64,000 nt of DNA from Plantactinospora sp. KBS50 (GCF_002285795.1 NZ_CP022961.1:4840001-4904000); one strand, 5' to 3'. Shown: positions 26,654-36,859, counted from the first letter of the stretch. A program made the numbers and translations. The notes: a model not told the origin generated them from the sequence alone.

Positions 26654-27492
26654 AGGCGCCGCTCGGCCCGGCGCTGCACCACGCGGCAGGCCAGCAGGAT
26701 CACGGCGGCCCAGACCGCCTGGATGCCCACCAGGCCGAACTGCACCGGCGCCGGGTCCCGCTCGACCAGCACGTCCAGCGGCGCCTGCAGGATGCTGGGC
26801 AGCGGGGTGAACAACCAGAGCGGCACCAGCACGGCCGTCGGCAGGAACCGCAGCGGAAAGTAGAGGCCCGCGCCGAGCCCGGACAGCAGGGTCCAGAGGA
26901 TCATCGAGCCGCGGATGTCGTGCAGCCAGTACGCGGTGGCGTTCACCAGGTAACGGCAGCCGAAGCAGATGACCACGGCGAGCAGCACCGAGACCGCGAA
27001 CAGCGGCACGGTCGGCCAGCGGTGCGGAAGGTAGACGGCGAAGACCATCGGTCCGACCAGCACCACCGGCAGGAACCGGGCCAGCAGCGCGTAGCCGGCC
27101 CGGCCCAGGTCGGTGGCCAGGTAGCTGCTGACCGGCGCCACCGGGCGGAGCAGGTCACCCACCACGTCGCCGGTGCGGATCCGCTCCGCCAGCTCGGTCC
27201 AGCCCCAGAGCAGGACGACCGCGAGCAGACCCTGGCCGGCCCAGACGAACGTGGCGAGCTGGGTCTGCCCGTACCCGCCGACCCGGCCCGCGGCCGCCGC
27301 CCCGGCGACGGCCAGCAGGAGGTAGCAGCGGAGGAACCCGAAGACAATGTTGGTGAACGCTCCGGCCACGGACGCCTGACGATAGGTGGCGTACCGGCGG
27401 AAACCGGCGCCGGAAATGGCCAGGAATGTCCGTAATCGTGGACTAGGCTGGTTCAGGAGTGGGGGCCACACGCTAGCGTTCACGGAGGCCAC
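26635..27492 (-). CDS. ABC-2 type permease (first gene of exporter operon)
   Basis: About 285 residues with six predicted helices, among them FTNIVFGFLRCYLLLAVAGAA, GQGLLAVVLLWGWTEL, VPLFAVSVLLAVVICFGC and a C-terminal LVGIQAVWAAVILLACRVV. The cytoplasmic N-terminus ends in FRRYATYRQASVAG, a common pattern of DUF990-type permeases. GTG 27492 is chosen because AAGGAGG is at 27501-27507 with good spacing; an ATG at 27513 lies upstream of that site. The reading frame ends in the repeat at 26541-26653. Confidence 0.85.
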   Translation of the reverse strand: MASVNASVWPPLLNQPSPRLRTFLAISGAGFRRYATYRQASVAGAFTNIVFGFLRCYLLLAVAGAAAAGRVGGYGQTQLATFVWAGQGLLAVVLLWGWTELAERIRTGDVVGDLLRPVAPVSSYLATDLGRAGYALLARFLPVVLVGPMVFAVYLPHRWPTVPLFAVSVLLAVVICFGCRYLVNATAYWLHDIRGSMILWTLLSGLGAGLYFPLRFLPTAVLVPLWLFTPLPSILQAPLDVLVERDPAPVQFGLVGIQAVWAAVILLACRVVQRRAERRLVVQGG

Positions 27493-27591
27493 GCCGTTAC
27501 CCTCCTTCCGCAACCAGGCTGTCCCAAACCGGGTGACTCTAACCCGCTACGGACAGCGAGGCAGCTGGATTTACCGACGAGGTGGGACCCC
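27493..27591. promoter_or_regulatory. divergent intergenic region with a small dyad
   Basis: About 100 bp between the exporter operon (minus) and the coupled small ORF (plus). GGGT-GACTCTA-ACCC at 27531-27545 is a short inverted repeat; CGAGGTGGG at 27579-27587 is the ribosome site of the 38-residue ORF. Confidence 0.35.
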
Positions 27592-27708
27592 GTGAGCGAG
27601 CGACGCGAGCCGGCTGACCGGCCGCGCCACGCGCGCCACGACACCCGAACCCCCCGAGCCCGGATGCGGTCGCGGACCCGCGCCCGGCGCGGCGAGGTGG
27701 TGGCGTGA
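27592..27708 (+). CDS. candidate 38-residue Arg-rich leader ORF
   Basis: GTG 27592 follows GAGGTGGG with good spacing and reads 38 codons (start MSERREPADRPRHARHD, end RRGEVVA) before TGA, which overlaps the GTG of the WG-repeat gene in a GTGA configuration. Such overlap suggests translational coupling. The peptide is 30 percent Arg and has no family I recognise. It could instead be a chance frame in GC-rich DNA. Confidence 0.4.
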   Translation: MSERREPADRPRHARHDTRTPRARMRSRTRARRGEVVA

Positions 27709-30700
27709 CCAACGGTTACGACGGGTGGCGTGACTCGAGGGAACCCTGGATGGTCACACCGACGTCGGAGTGGCACGCGGAGTTCGCCGGGCAGCGCTAC
27801 CCGGGCGACATCGGCCCGCGGCAGCCGGCCGGGCGATCGGGCAGGCAGCCCACCGCCGTCGGCCGGGCCGAGGTGCCCGGCGCGGCCGACCCGGACGAGG
27901 ACGGGTACGACCCGGCGCGGCCGGACGGTCGCGGCCGGGCCGGTTCGTGGGTCCGGGAGATCCGGGCACAGAGCCTCGACCACGCCGGGGCGCGGGACGG
28001 CGGCCACCCCGGCTACCGGGACGGCGACGGCCGGTCGGGCCAGCGCAGCGACGGGGACGGCGCCGGCCGGCGCCCCGGCCAACGGCCGGCGGCTCCCCGC
28101 GAAGCCCGGGCCGCCGCGGACGACCAGCGGGACCCGTGGCAGGCGGACAACCGGCCGAGCCCCTGGCGCACCGGCCGCGACGGCGGCTGGGTGGCCACCG
28201 ACCGGGGCGGTTGGGCGCAGGACGGACCGGGCGGCGACGACCCGGACTACGGCCGGACCGACCCGCTGTACCAGGCCGAGGCCGAGAACTACCCGGATCC
28301 GGGCCAGTGGCGCGGCGACCGGCGCCCCGGCCGGGACCAGCGGCCCGATCCGACCCGCCACCCCGGCTCGCCGATGCCGACCTCCGGGCGCCCGTACGGC
28401 CCGCGGCCGGACGGGCGGACCGCCCCGCCGGTGAGCGGCGGTGGTCGGCCCGTCAGCGGCGGTGGTCGGCCGGTGAGTGGCGCTGGCGGCCGGCCCGTGA
28501 GTGGCGGCGGATGGTCCGGCCCGCCGGCCGACCGGGGCGGACGGCCGTACGACCCGACCGAGCCGCCGCCCGGCCAGCGGCGGCCCTGGGGGCCGGAGCA
28601 CCCGGAACCGGTCTCCGGCTCGCCGGGGCGGCCCGGTCACCGGCGCGATGTCGATCCGCGCGACCAGCCGGCGCCGGCCGCCGGGCCGGCACCGCGACAT
28701 CGGGATGACCCCCGGCACCGTACGGACCGCTACGGCCCCGGTGGACCGGACCGGACCGAACCGGCGGAGCAGGACCGGTACGGGCGCGGCCGGCCGCCTT
28801 CGCACGGCCCCGGCCGGCACGCCGATCCGGTCAGTCCGGCCAGCCCGCGCTCGGCACCGCCGTACCGTCCGGTGGACCAACCGCCGGCACCGCCGATGCG
28901 ACCGCCGACCGACCGGCCGCCGCTGCGTCCCGTCGACCCGCCCGCCGACCGGCCGACGGACCGGCCCGGCCGCTCCGGCGACCGGCCGCCGCTGCGTGCC
29001 GTACCTCCGCTCGAACCCGCCGCCGACTCACCCGCACGCCGCATCGACCGGCCGGGGCACCGCGCGGAGCCGCCGCCGCGACCGGGTGACCGGCCCGGGG
29101 ACCGTGCCCCGGTACGTCCGGTCGAACCCGCCGCCGGCCACCCGACCCGCACCGGCGACCGGCCGCCGCTGCACGCCGTCGAGCCGCCCGGCGACCGGCC
29201 GCCGCTGCGTGCCGTACGGCCGGGGGAACCCGCCGCGCACGGCCCCACCCTGCCCGCCGACCCGGCCGCGCACTGGACCGATCCGGGACCGGCGCCGCAG
29301 GTGGTCCGCCCGTCCAACGGCGCCGTGCCGCCGCCCACGGCGGTCCCGACGAACCGTCCGCCGGCACCGACGCCGGTGCCGAACGCCCCGCTGCCGCCAC
29401 CCACCGTGGTGCCGGCGAACCCGCTGCCGTCGCCGACCCCGGTACCGGCGAACCCGCTGCCCCCACCCGCCTCGGCACCGCGGTCCGCGCCACCCACCTC
29501 ACCGCCGCAGGCCGGGCCGGTGCCGCCCGCCGCCCGGGTGGCACCGCCAACCGGTCCACGGCCACGGCCGCCCACGGACGCACTCCGGCCACGGCCGCCG
29601 GCGCCCGAGGCGGGCCGGAACGCTCCCCCGGCGCCCGAGCCGCGGGACTTCTCTGCCCCGTCCGACCCGTGGGTCGTCCCCGCGGCGCCCGAGGCGGGTC
29701 GCGAAACGCCGGGCGAGGCGCGCCAGCCGGCGGCGTTCCCGCCGCCCGCGGCCGGCGGAAACGGCTCGCCGGGCGGCAACACCGCACCCGCGCAGCCGGC
29801 CGATCCGGCGGCTGCGGACGACTGGTTCCGGCCCGCCGGCCGGACGGCCGCCCCGGTGTCGCCGGATCCCCGTGCCGAGCCCGGCGACCGGGCGACGCCG
29901 GCCGAGGCAGCGGCCGCGCCCGCGGTCCCGACCCCGGCCCAACCACCGGTCGCGGCACCACCACCGGTCGCGGCACCACCACCGGTCGCGGCACCGCCCG
30001 CACCGGCGCCGGCACAGTCGATGCCGGCCCCGCCGCCGGTGACGCCACCGCCACCGCCGCCGCCGGCGCCGGCACCGGCACCGGCACCGGCTCAGCCGGT
30101 GGCGCCCATGCGCTCGGGTCCGCCCGATCGTCCGGGTCCGCCGGATCGCTCGGGTCCGCCCGCGCGCTCGGGTCCGCGCGATCGTTCGGGTCCGCCCGCT
30201 CCGGAGGCGCCGGATCGTGGCGTCCCGGGGCCGGTGGACCGGCCGGTCCCGCTCCCCCGGCCCGCCCGGCCCGAGCAACCGGCGACGGCCGGCGACACGC
30301 CGGCCGGGCCGACACCGGAGCGCGGCACGCCGCGCAGCCACCCCGCGGTGCCCGCGTCGTCGGCGGCCGCGCTGCGGCTGGAGTTCGTTCCCCGTACGCC
30401 CCGGCCGGCCGCCGAGCACGAGCGGGTCGCCGACCGCCCCGCCGCGACCGCCGCCGGCACGGCCACGACGACCACCGGAACGACGACCACCGGGATGCCC
30501 ACGACCACCGGGACGCCCGGCGCGCCGGCCACGCCCGACAGCCCGGCCTGGCCGGGGCGGCCCGATCCGGGCCAGCCGGCCGCGACCGGGCCAACGACGA
30601 CCGGGTCCGGGCCAACGACGACCGGGTCCGGCCCCGACGGGCCGGCCACGACCGGGTCCGGCCCGGACGGGCCGAGCGCGACCGGGCCGGCCGCGCCGGA

Positions 30701-32398
30701 CGAGCCCGCGGCGGTCCGGCCCACGGCGAGCACGCCGGGCGAGCCGGCCGGCACGGGCGGCGCTGCCGGGCTTGGCGGAACCGGCGAACCCACCGGGCTG
30801 GCCGGCCCGGCGCAGGTTGCCGCGACCGGCACCGGGGCGGACTCGGCGACCACGCCGGCCGGCACGGACGCGGCGGGCGACGCCGATGCCCCGACGTCCG
30901 GGCCGACCGGTACGACCGGTACGACCGGTACGAGCGCGCCGGCAGAGGCGGTGGACCCGGCCGGCGCGGTCGAGCCCGTCGACGCGGACCGGTCGGCCGG
31001 CGCGGCCGACAGCGCCGAGCCGATCGAGACCGCCGAGCCGGTTGAGGGCGCCGAGCCGGTTGAGACGGACGAGGCGGCAGACCGGCGGGCCGCCGCCGAG
31101 GACCCCGAGCAGGCGCTCGCGGCGTACCAGTGGCGGTTCGACCCGGAGACCCTGCGCGAGTTGGTGGACGACCCGGAGCAGCTACGGGCGGTCCGGGAGG
31201 GACTCACCGAACGGCTGGCCAACGCCGCCGACAACCGCACCCGGGCGCGGCTGCTCAGCCTGCGCGCCGTGGTGTCGCGGGTGCTCGGCGAGCTGAGTTC
31301 GGCGCTCGCCGACGGGCGGCTCGCCGTGACCCAGGCCGAGTCGACCGGCGAACTGCGACGGATCGCGATCGCCCAGGCCCGGCTGGCCAACGTCCTGCAC
31401 TGGCGGGGCGAGTTCAGCGAGGCCGACCGGCTGTTCGCCGAGGCCAACTCCCCCGAACTGCCCGACCGGCTGCGGGCCACCATCCACGAGCACGCCGGGC
31501 GCTGCTGCTACGAGCAGGGCCGCTACATGGAGGCGTGCAACCACTTCGAACGGGCCTCGACCTGCGCCGGGCGGACGATCCGAAGCTCATCGCGCGTACC
31601 GAGGTCGCCCTGGACGCCGTGTTCGCGCGGATGGCCCGGGACGGGGTCGGGCCGTACCCGCGCAGCAGCGACGAGATCCGCCAGGTGCAGCCGCCGCCGA
31701 AGCCGGTCTTCGACGAGGAACTGGGCCGGTGGGGCTACGACCGGCCGGAGGGCACCCGGACCATCCCGGCCCGGTTCGCGACCGCGCAGCCGTTCCATGA
31801 GGGACTTGCCTGGGTACGCCGGCCCGAGGCGCAGACCTGGGAGCTGATCAACGAGTCCGGCACCCGGATCGACGCGGCCAGCGGCTACCGGTCCGTCGGC
31901 CCGTTCGCGGACGGGCTGGCCTGGGTCTCCCGCGGCGGGGTCGGCACGTGGGTGGCGATCGACGCGGCCGGGACCGTGCTGATCGGCACCGGCTTCGACG
32001 ACGCCCGCCCGTTCCGCCGGGGCGTGGCGGCGGTCCGGCGCGGCGGCTGGGGCGCGGTCGACCGGACCGGCCGGATCGTGCTGCCGCTGCGGTACGCGGG
32101 CTTCGTCACCGAACTCGCCGACGGCCGGCACATCGACGGCTTCACCGACGAGGGTCTGGCGGTGGTCGAGGTGGACGGGCGGCGCGGCGTGGTCGACCGG
32201 AACGGCGCGGTGATCGTCCCGCCGGCCCACCCGACGCTGATCATCCACCCGGTGGCCTTCCTCTTCACCACCACCGCCGGCGGCTGGGGCGCGCTGGACC
32301 GCAGGGGCCGGCTGCTCGTCGAGCCGGTCCAACCCGGCCGGGTCGAGCTGGTCGAGGAACTCGAGCGGCTGCTCGCGGACACCGAACCGGTGCTCTGA
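27705..32398 (+). CDS. giant low-complexity protein with TPR and WG repeats, frameshifted
   Basis: About 1564 residues. The first about 1120 are disordered: Gly/Arg/Asp-rich, then Pro-rich (VDPPADRPTDRP, PVAAPPPVAAPP), then Ala/Thr/Gly-rich with SGPTTTG repeats, ending in acidic AEPVEGAEPVETDEA. Residues about 1130-1290 form TPR-like helices (LGELSSALADGRLAVTQAE, RGEFSEADRLFAEA, CYEQGRYMEACNHFERA). The C-terminal about 260 contain WG/KWG repeats (EGLAWVRR, DGLAWVSRGGVGTWVAID, GWGAVDRTG, GGWGALDRRGRLL). The TPR and WG parts are joined by restoring one C at 31555-31556. The start GTG overlaps the small leader ORF. Function unknown; WG repeats are usually protein-interaction modules. Confidence 0.75.
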
Positions 32399-32416
32399 GC
32401 CGCGCGGGGACGGCGC

Positions 32417-32422
32417 TAGGGT
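32417..32422 (+). promoter_or_regulatory. -10 hexamer TAGGGT, leaderless start
   Basis: TAGGGT lies 6 nt before the ATG at 32429. Confidence 0.55.
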
Positions 32423-32428
32423 CGGACC

Positions 32429-33427
32429 ATGGAGTTCCGACACCTTGGCCGCTCCGGCCTGATGGTCAGCGAGATTTCGTACGGCAACTGGATCACCCAT
32501 GGTTCGCAGGTGGAGGAGGAGGCCGCCCAGGCCTGCGTCCGGGCCGCCCTCGACAACGGCATCACGACGTTCGACACCGCGGACGTCTACGCCGGCACCC
32601 GGGCCGAGTCGGTGCTCGGCCGGGCGCTTGCCGGGGAACGCCGGGAAGGGCTGGAGGTCTTCACCAAGGTCTTCTGGCCGACCGGACCCGGCCGCAACGA
32701 CCGGGGACTGTCCCGCAAGCACATCATGGAGTCCATCAACGGCTCGCTGCGCCGGTTGCAGACCGACTACGTCGACCTGTACCAGGCGCACCGGTTCGAC
32801 TACTCCACTCCGCTGGAGGAGACGATGGAGGCGTTCGCCGACGTCGTCCGGGCGGGCAAGGCGCTCTACATCGGCGTCTCGGAGTGGAACGCGGCGCAGA
32901 TCCGCGCCGCCTTCGAACTGGCCCGCGGCCTCAAGATCCACCTTGTCTCGAACCAGCCGCAGTACTCGATGCTCTGGCGGGTGATCGAGGGTGAGGTCGT
33001 ACCCACCAGCACCGAGCTGGGCGTCGGCCAGATCGTCTGGTCGCCCATCGCCCAGGGCGTGCTGACCGGCAAGTACCTGCCGGGGCAGGCCGCGCCGGCC
33101 GGCTCGCGCGCCACCGACGAGAAGTCCGGGGCCACCTTCATCGCCCGGCTGATGACCGACGAGGTGCTCTCGGCGGTGCAGCGGCTCAAGCCGCTCGCCG
33201 AGCAGGCCGGGCTCTCCATGGCCCAGCTCGCCGTCGCCTGGGTGTTGCAGAACCCCAACGTCTCGTCGGCGATCATCGGCGCCTCCCGGCCGGACCAGGT
33301 GGTCGAGAACGTCAGGGCCGCCGGTGTGAAGCTGGACGCGGACCTGCTCAAGGCCATCGACGAGGTGCTGGACCCGGTGGTGCAGCGGGACCCGGCGTTG
33401 ACCGAGAGCCCGGCCGAGCGCCCCTGA
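32429..33427 (+). CDS. aldo/keto reductase (Kv-beta-like subgroup)
   Basis: 332 residues of TIM-barrel AKR type. The catalytic tetrad Asp and Tyr are in TTFDTADVYA, Lys in EVFTKVFW, and His in DLYQAHRFD. NADPH-binding SPIAQGVLTGKY and the C-terminal IIGASRPDQVVEN match the YajO/Kv-beta subgroup. It reduces aldehydes or ketones with NADPH; the natural substrate is not determined. Confidence 0.92.
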   Translation: MEFRHLGRSGLMVSEISYGNWITHGSQVEEEAAQACVRAALDNGITTFDTADVYAGTRAESVLGRALAGERREGLEVFTKVFWPTGPGRNDRGLSRKHIMESINGSLRRLQTDYVDLYQAHRFDYSTPLEETMEAFADVVRAGKALYIGVSEWNAAQIRAAFELARGLKIHLVSNQPQYSMLWRVIEGEVVPTSTELGVGQIVWSPIAQGVLTGKYLPGQAAPAGSRATDEKSGATFIARLMTDEVLSAVQRLKPLAEQAGLSMAQLAVAWVLQNPNVSSAIIGASRPDQVVENVRAAGVKLDADLLKAIDEVLDPVVQRDPALTESPAERP

Positions 33428-33531
33428 CCGCGACCCGGCCCCCGCCCGCCGGTTCTGCCCGCCGGCCGCTCCCTTCCGGGCGCGGCCGGCGGGCGGCCGG
33501 GAGGGACGCGGCCGGTGGAGCGCCGCCCGGG

Positions 33532-33587
33532 GCGTGCCGTCCGTAGCGTGCCGCCCGTGGCGTGCCGCCCGTGGCGTGCCGTCCGGG
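33532..33587. repeat. four 14-bp tandem repeats, intergenic
   Basis: Units GCGTGCCGTCCGTA, GCGTGCCGCCCGTG (twice) and GCGTGCCGTCCGGG run from 33532 to 33587 between the convergent reductase and protease genes. Confidence 0.85.
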
Positions 33588-33603
33588 GCGCGGTCGGGCG
33601 CGG

Positions 33604-34410
33604 TCAGCCCTCCCAGAACCGCATCAGGCGCAGGCCGTACGCCGCGAAGTCGGCGGGCAGGCCGATCAGGTCGGCCAAGACGTCGACTCCGGAGAAGAAC
33701 CAGCCGCCGAGCCGCGGGTTCCACAGCAGCGCGATCAGCAGCAGGAAGCCGTACGGTGCGAACAGGTTGTATCCGCGCCGCCACTGCGGTGACAGCCAGG
33801 GCTCGATGATGTTGCCGCCGTCCAGTCCGGGCACCGGCAGCAGGTTGAGCAGGCTGGCGGTCAACTGGAGGAATCCCAGCGCGGCCACCCCGAACCAGAA
33901 GTCGGTGTGCGCGTACAGGTCGACGCCGAGGACGAACGGCGTGGCCAGCACCAGCGCGAAGAGCACGTTGGTGGCCGGGCCGGCGACGCTGACCAGGGTG
34001 TGCCGCAGCCGCCCGGGAATCACGTGCCGGTCCACCCAGACCGCGCCGCCGGGCAGGCCGATGCCGCCGAGCAGCACCGCGAGCACCGGGAAGACGATCG
34101 ACAGCAGCGGGTGGCTGTACTTGAGCGGGTTCAGCGTGAGGTAGCCGCGTTCGGCCACCGACCGGTCGCCGGCCCGGAACGCCACCACGGCGTGCGCGTA
34201 CTCGTGCAGGCAGAGCGAGACCAGCCAGCCGGAGAGCACGAAGAGGAAGACGCTGAACCGGACCTGCCCGCTGCCGTTCCAGGCCAGCACCGCGCTGACC
34301 ACGAACAGCGCCAGCAGGCCGAGAAAGATCGGGCTCGGCCGGAACGCCGCCCGGGGTACGCCGAGGACGAGCCGGTCGTCCTCGGACCGGTCGAAACCCA
34401 TGGCGCTCAC
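33604..34410 (-). CDS. site-2 protease-like M50 metallopeptidase
   Basis: 268 residues, about six membrane helices. The zinc site HEYAH (HExxH) is in SLCLHEYAHAVVAF, and the second metal ligand Asp is in VPGLDGGNII. SVAGPATNVLFAL is the conserved GPxxN region. These are intramembrane proteases; the substrate (often an anti-sigma factor) is not indicated here. GTG 34410 is preferred because GGAGGG lies about 9 nt upstream; an ATG nine bases further in is the alternative. Confidence 0.9.
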   Translation of the reverse strand: MSAMGFDRSEDDRLVLGVPRAAFRPSPIFLGLLALFVVSAVLAWNGSGQVRFSVFLFVLSGWLVSLCLHEYAHAVVAFRAGDRSVAERGYLTLNPLKYSHPLLSIVFPVLAVLLGGIGLPGGAVWVDRHVIPGRLRHTLVSVAGPATNVLFALVLATPFVLGVDLYAHTDFWFGVAALGFLQLTASLLNLLPVPGLDGGNIIEPWLSPQWRRGYNLFAPYGFLLLIALLWNPRLGGWFFSGVDVLADLIGLPADFAAYGLRLMRFWEG

Positions 34411-34438
34411 CTGAAATGACCCTCCGCTCGCACCCGGC

Positions 34439-34642
34439 TCACTCGGTGGCCGCGGGTTGGAGGCTCATCCGGTACTCCACCCGGTCGTCCTCGACCAGGG
34501 TGACCGAGCTGACCCCCGCGGCCGTGAGCTCCCGCCAGGTCTGGCCGATCCACGACTCGGCGTCGGCCTGGCTGCTGAACGTCTCGCTCGGCCCGCTCAC
34601 CGGCTCGCCGTCCGTGCCCTCGTACCGCCAGCTCCACGGCAT
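34439..34642 (-). CDS. small conserved protein (MPWSWRYEG family)
   Basis: 67 residues: MPWSWRYEGTDGEPVSGPSE, then FSSQADAESWIGQTWRELTAAG and VTLVEDDRVEYRMSL. I recognise this as a short actinobacterial hypothetical protein family, but no function is known to me. A purine-rich ribosome site (GGGGAGAGG) precedes the ATG at 34642. It is upstream of the protease gene on the same strand with 28 nt between. Confidence 0.8.
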   Translation of the reverse strand: MPWSWRYEGTDGEPVSGPSETFSSQADAESWIGQTWRELTAAGVSSVTLVEDDRVEYRMSLQPAATE

Positions 34643-34783
34643 TGTCGCCTCTCCCCTCGCCGATGTCCCGCCGACAACCCCCGCAAGCGTAGTCGGGGCC
34701 GGTGTGGATCGGTCACCAGCGCTGCACTGCCGGGTGCATCGGGGGCCGCCGCACCTGGCAGCGAAAACCACAGCGGGGCGCTC

Positions 34784-34789
34784 TAAGGT
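34784..34789 (+). promoter_or_regulatory. -10 hexamer TAAGGT, leaderless start
   Basis: TAAGGT lies 6 nt before the ATG at 34796. A leaderless start leaves no room for a cobalamin riboswitch in front of this gene. Confidence 0.55.
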
Positions 34790-34795
34790 ACGGGC

Positions 34796-36859
34796 ATGTC
34801 GGTTGACGGGTGGAACACGCTCCTCGTGCTCGGCGGGATTCGGTCTGGTAAGTCCGAGTTTGCGGAGTCTCTGCTCCGGGACGCGGGTCGGGTCCGGTAC
34901 GTGGCGACGGCCGCGGACGCCGGTCCGGACGACCCCGAGTGGACCGCGCGGATCGCGGCGCACCGCGGCCGGCGGCCGGAGACCTGGGAGACCGAGGAGG
35001 CGACCGCCGACCCGGCCCGGCTGATCCGGCTCATCGAGACCGCCGGACCGGACGAGACCCTGCTGGTGGACGACCTCGGCGGGTGGGTGGGCGTGCTGCT
35101 CGATCCCGCCCACCAGCCCGCCGACGACGTGGCCACCATCGAGGAGCTGGCCTCGGCGATCGGCGGTTCCACGGCCCGACTCGTGCTGGTCAGCCCCGAG
35201 GTGGGGCTCTCGCTGGTCCCGGCGACCCCGCTGGGTCGCGCCTTCACCGACGCGCTGGGCGCGGCCAACCAGGCCGTCGCCGCCGCCTGCGACGCGGTGG
35301 TGCTGGTGGTGGCCGGCCAGCCCAGCTGGCTGAAGCCGGACCGCGGGGCCGCCGCCGGGCTGGTACGCGCCGACGGCACCGCCGTACCGGCCGCGAGCCC
35401 GACGGGTACGGGCGCAGGCCCGACCGGCGCGGCCGGACAGAGCCCGGTCGCGGCCGTGCCGGCCCAGTCCGGCGAGCCGGCCGGCGACTCCCCCGACGTG
35501 CTCACCCCGGCGGTGGCCCCGCCGGCACCCAGCGCCCCACCGGCCGGACCGGGCTGGGCGGCGCCGACCATGACGCTGCCCATGCTGGCGACCGGCCTGG
35601 TCATCCAGCCCGGGATGGAGCTGCCGCTGCCGGACGAGTACGCCGGGCCACGCGCCGTCGACCGGCTGGCCACCCTGGACCTGCCCGGCGCCGGGCTGGG
35701 CAACCTCGACCGGGTGGTCGGGTTCGCCGCCGGCACGCAGGGCAACCCCGTACCGGAACCCTGGGCCGCCGTCCGCGTCCTGCTGGTGCACGGCGACCAC
35801 GACGGCGGCGCCGCGGCCGGCGTGCCGGCCGGCGAGTCGGGACGCCGTGCCGAGCAGGCCCGGGCCGGCGAGGGTCCGCTGGCCCGGCTGGCCGCCGAGG
35901 CGGATGCCGGGCTCCAGGTGATCGACGCGCCCACGGCCGCCGCCATCGAGGACGGGCCGGCGTTGACCGAGGCCGCCGTCGAGTCCGCGCTCCGGTACGG
36001 GTGGCGGCTCGCCGAGGAGGCCGCGGATGCCGGCGTACGGCTGCTGGTCCTCGGTGCGTGCGGCGCCGGCACCGACGCGGCGGCCGCCGCGGTGCTCGCC
36101 GTCACCGCGGGCGCCGAGCCGGCCGCGGTGCTCGGCCGGGTCGTCTCGGCCGGCGGCGTGGTCGACGACGCCGCCTGGATGCGGCGCTGCGCCGCGGTAC
36201 GGGACGCCCTGCACCGCACCCGGCGATCGGGCCGGGGGCCGCGGGAGATCCTGGCCGAGCTGGCCGGCGGGGACGTGGCGATCGCCACCGGCATCCTGCT
36301 GGGCGCCACCGCCCGGCGGCTGCCGGTGCTGCTCGACGGCCCGGTGGGGGTGTCCGCCGCGCTGATCAGCCGGGACCTGGCCGGGCAGGCCCGGCACTGG
36401 TGCCTGCTGCCCGACCACGGCGGCCACCCGGCCGTCCGGCTGGGCGCCGACGTGCTGGGCCTGACCCCGCTGTTCGACCTGCGCCTGGACCTCGGCGAGG
36501 GCTCGACCGCGCTGGCCGCGCTGCCGCTGCTGCGGTCCGCGCTGACCCTCGCCCGGTCGCTTCCCGCGCACCCCCGGCTGGCGGCCGAGGGCTGGGGCGC
36601 CCCGGACGACGACCGGCCGGAATTGGCCGGCGCCGGGGCCGAGTCCGGCGCCGGGGCCGGGGCCGAGTCTGACGCCGGGGCCGGGGCCGAGTCTGACGCC
36701 GGGGCCGGGGCCGAGTCCGGCGCCGGGGATGAGCCGGCCACGGCCCCGCCCGCGGACCAGGAGTTCGTCGAGCCCGACGCGGCCGGTCCCGGCCCGGTGG
36801 ACCCGGCCCGGCCCGGCACCCCGCCGACCGGGGACGCCTCCGCCCGGTACGGTGGCTGA
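34796..36859 (+). CDS. CobU-CobT fusion: adenosylcobinamide kinase domain + DMB phosphoribosyltransferase
   Basis: Residues 1-180 are CobU-like: P-loop LLVLGGIRSGKSEFAES, YVATAADAGPDDPEW, RIAAHRGRRPETW and LLVDDLGGWV. A linker of about 75 residues rich in Ala/Pro follows. Residues about 255-600 are CobT-like, with LTEAAVESALRYGWRLAEE, LLGATARRLPVLLDG, and the catalytic Glu in LRLDLGEGSTALAAL. The usual GNT motif is changed to GAGTDAAAA. The C-terminal tail holds four 24-bp-encoded AGAESDAG repeats. One polypeptide would cover two steps of nucleotide-loop assembly. cobS overlaps its stop. Bacterial CobU and CobT are usually separate. Confidence 0.85.
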   Translation: MSVDGWNTLLVLGGIRSGKSEFAESLLRDAGRVRYVATAADAGPDDPEWTARIAAHRGRRPETWETEEATADPARLIRLIETAGPDETLLVDDLGGWVGVLLDPAHQPADDVATIEELASAIGGSTARLVLVSPEVGLSLVPATPLGRAFTDALGAANQAVAAACDAVVLVVAGQPSWLKPDRGAAAGLVRADGTAVPAASPTGTGAGPTGAAGQSPVAAVPAQSGEPAGDSPDVLTPAVAPPAPSAPPAGPGWAAPTMTLPMLATGLVIQPGMELPLPDEYAGPRAVDRLATLDLPGAGLGNLDRVVGFAAGTQGNPVPEPWAAVRVLLVHGDHDGGAAAGVPAGESGRRAEQARAGEGPLARLAAEADAGLQVIDAPTAAAIEDGPALTEAAVESALRYGWRLAEEAADAGVRLLVLGACGAGTDAAAAAVLAVTAGAEPAAVLGRVVSAGGVVDDAAWMRRCAAVRDALHRTRRSGRGPREILAELAGGDVAIATGILLGATARRLPVLLDGPVGVSAALISRDLAGQARHWCLLPDHGGHPAVRLGADVLGLTPLFDLRLDLGEGSTALAALPLLRSALTLARSLPAHPRLAAEGWGAPDDDRPELAGAGAESGAGAGAESDAGAGAESDAGAGAESGAGDEPATAPPADQEFVEPDAAGPGPVDPARPGTPPTGDASARYGG
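36635..36729 (+). repeat. four 24-bp tandem repeats, coding
   Basis: Units starting at 36635, 36659, 36683 and 36707 encode GAESxAGA-type octapeptides in the C-terminal tail of the CobU-CobT protein. Confidence 0.9.

Noticed and set aside
27705-31100. Several separate genes in the Pro/Gly-rich region
   Set aside because: One frame stays open through the region in the direction of the TPR/WG part. The other frames have similar openness only because of base composition.
34643-34795. Cobalamin riboswitch before the CobU-CobT gene
   Set aside because: No B12-box sequence was found and a -10 hexamer lies 6 nt before the ATG, leaving no leader RNA.
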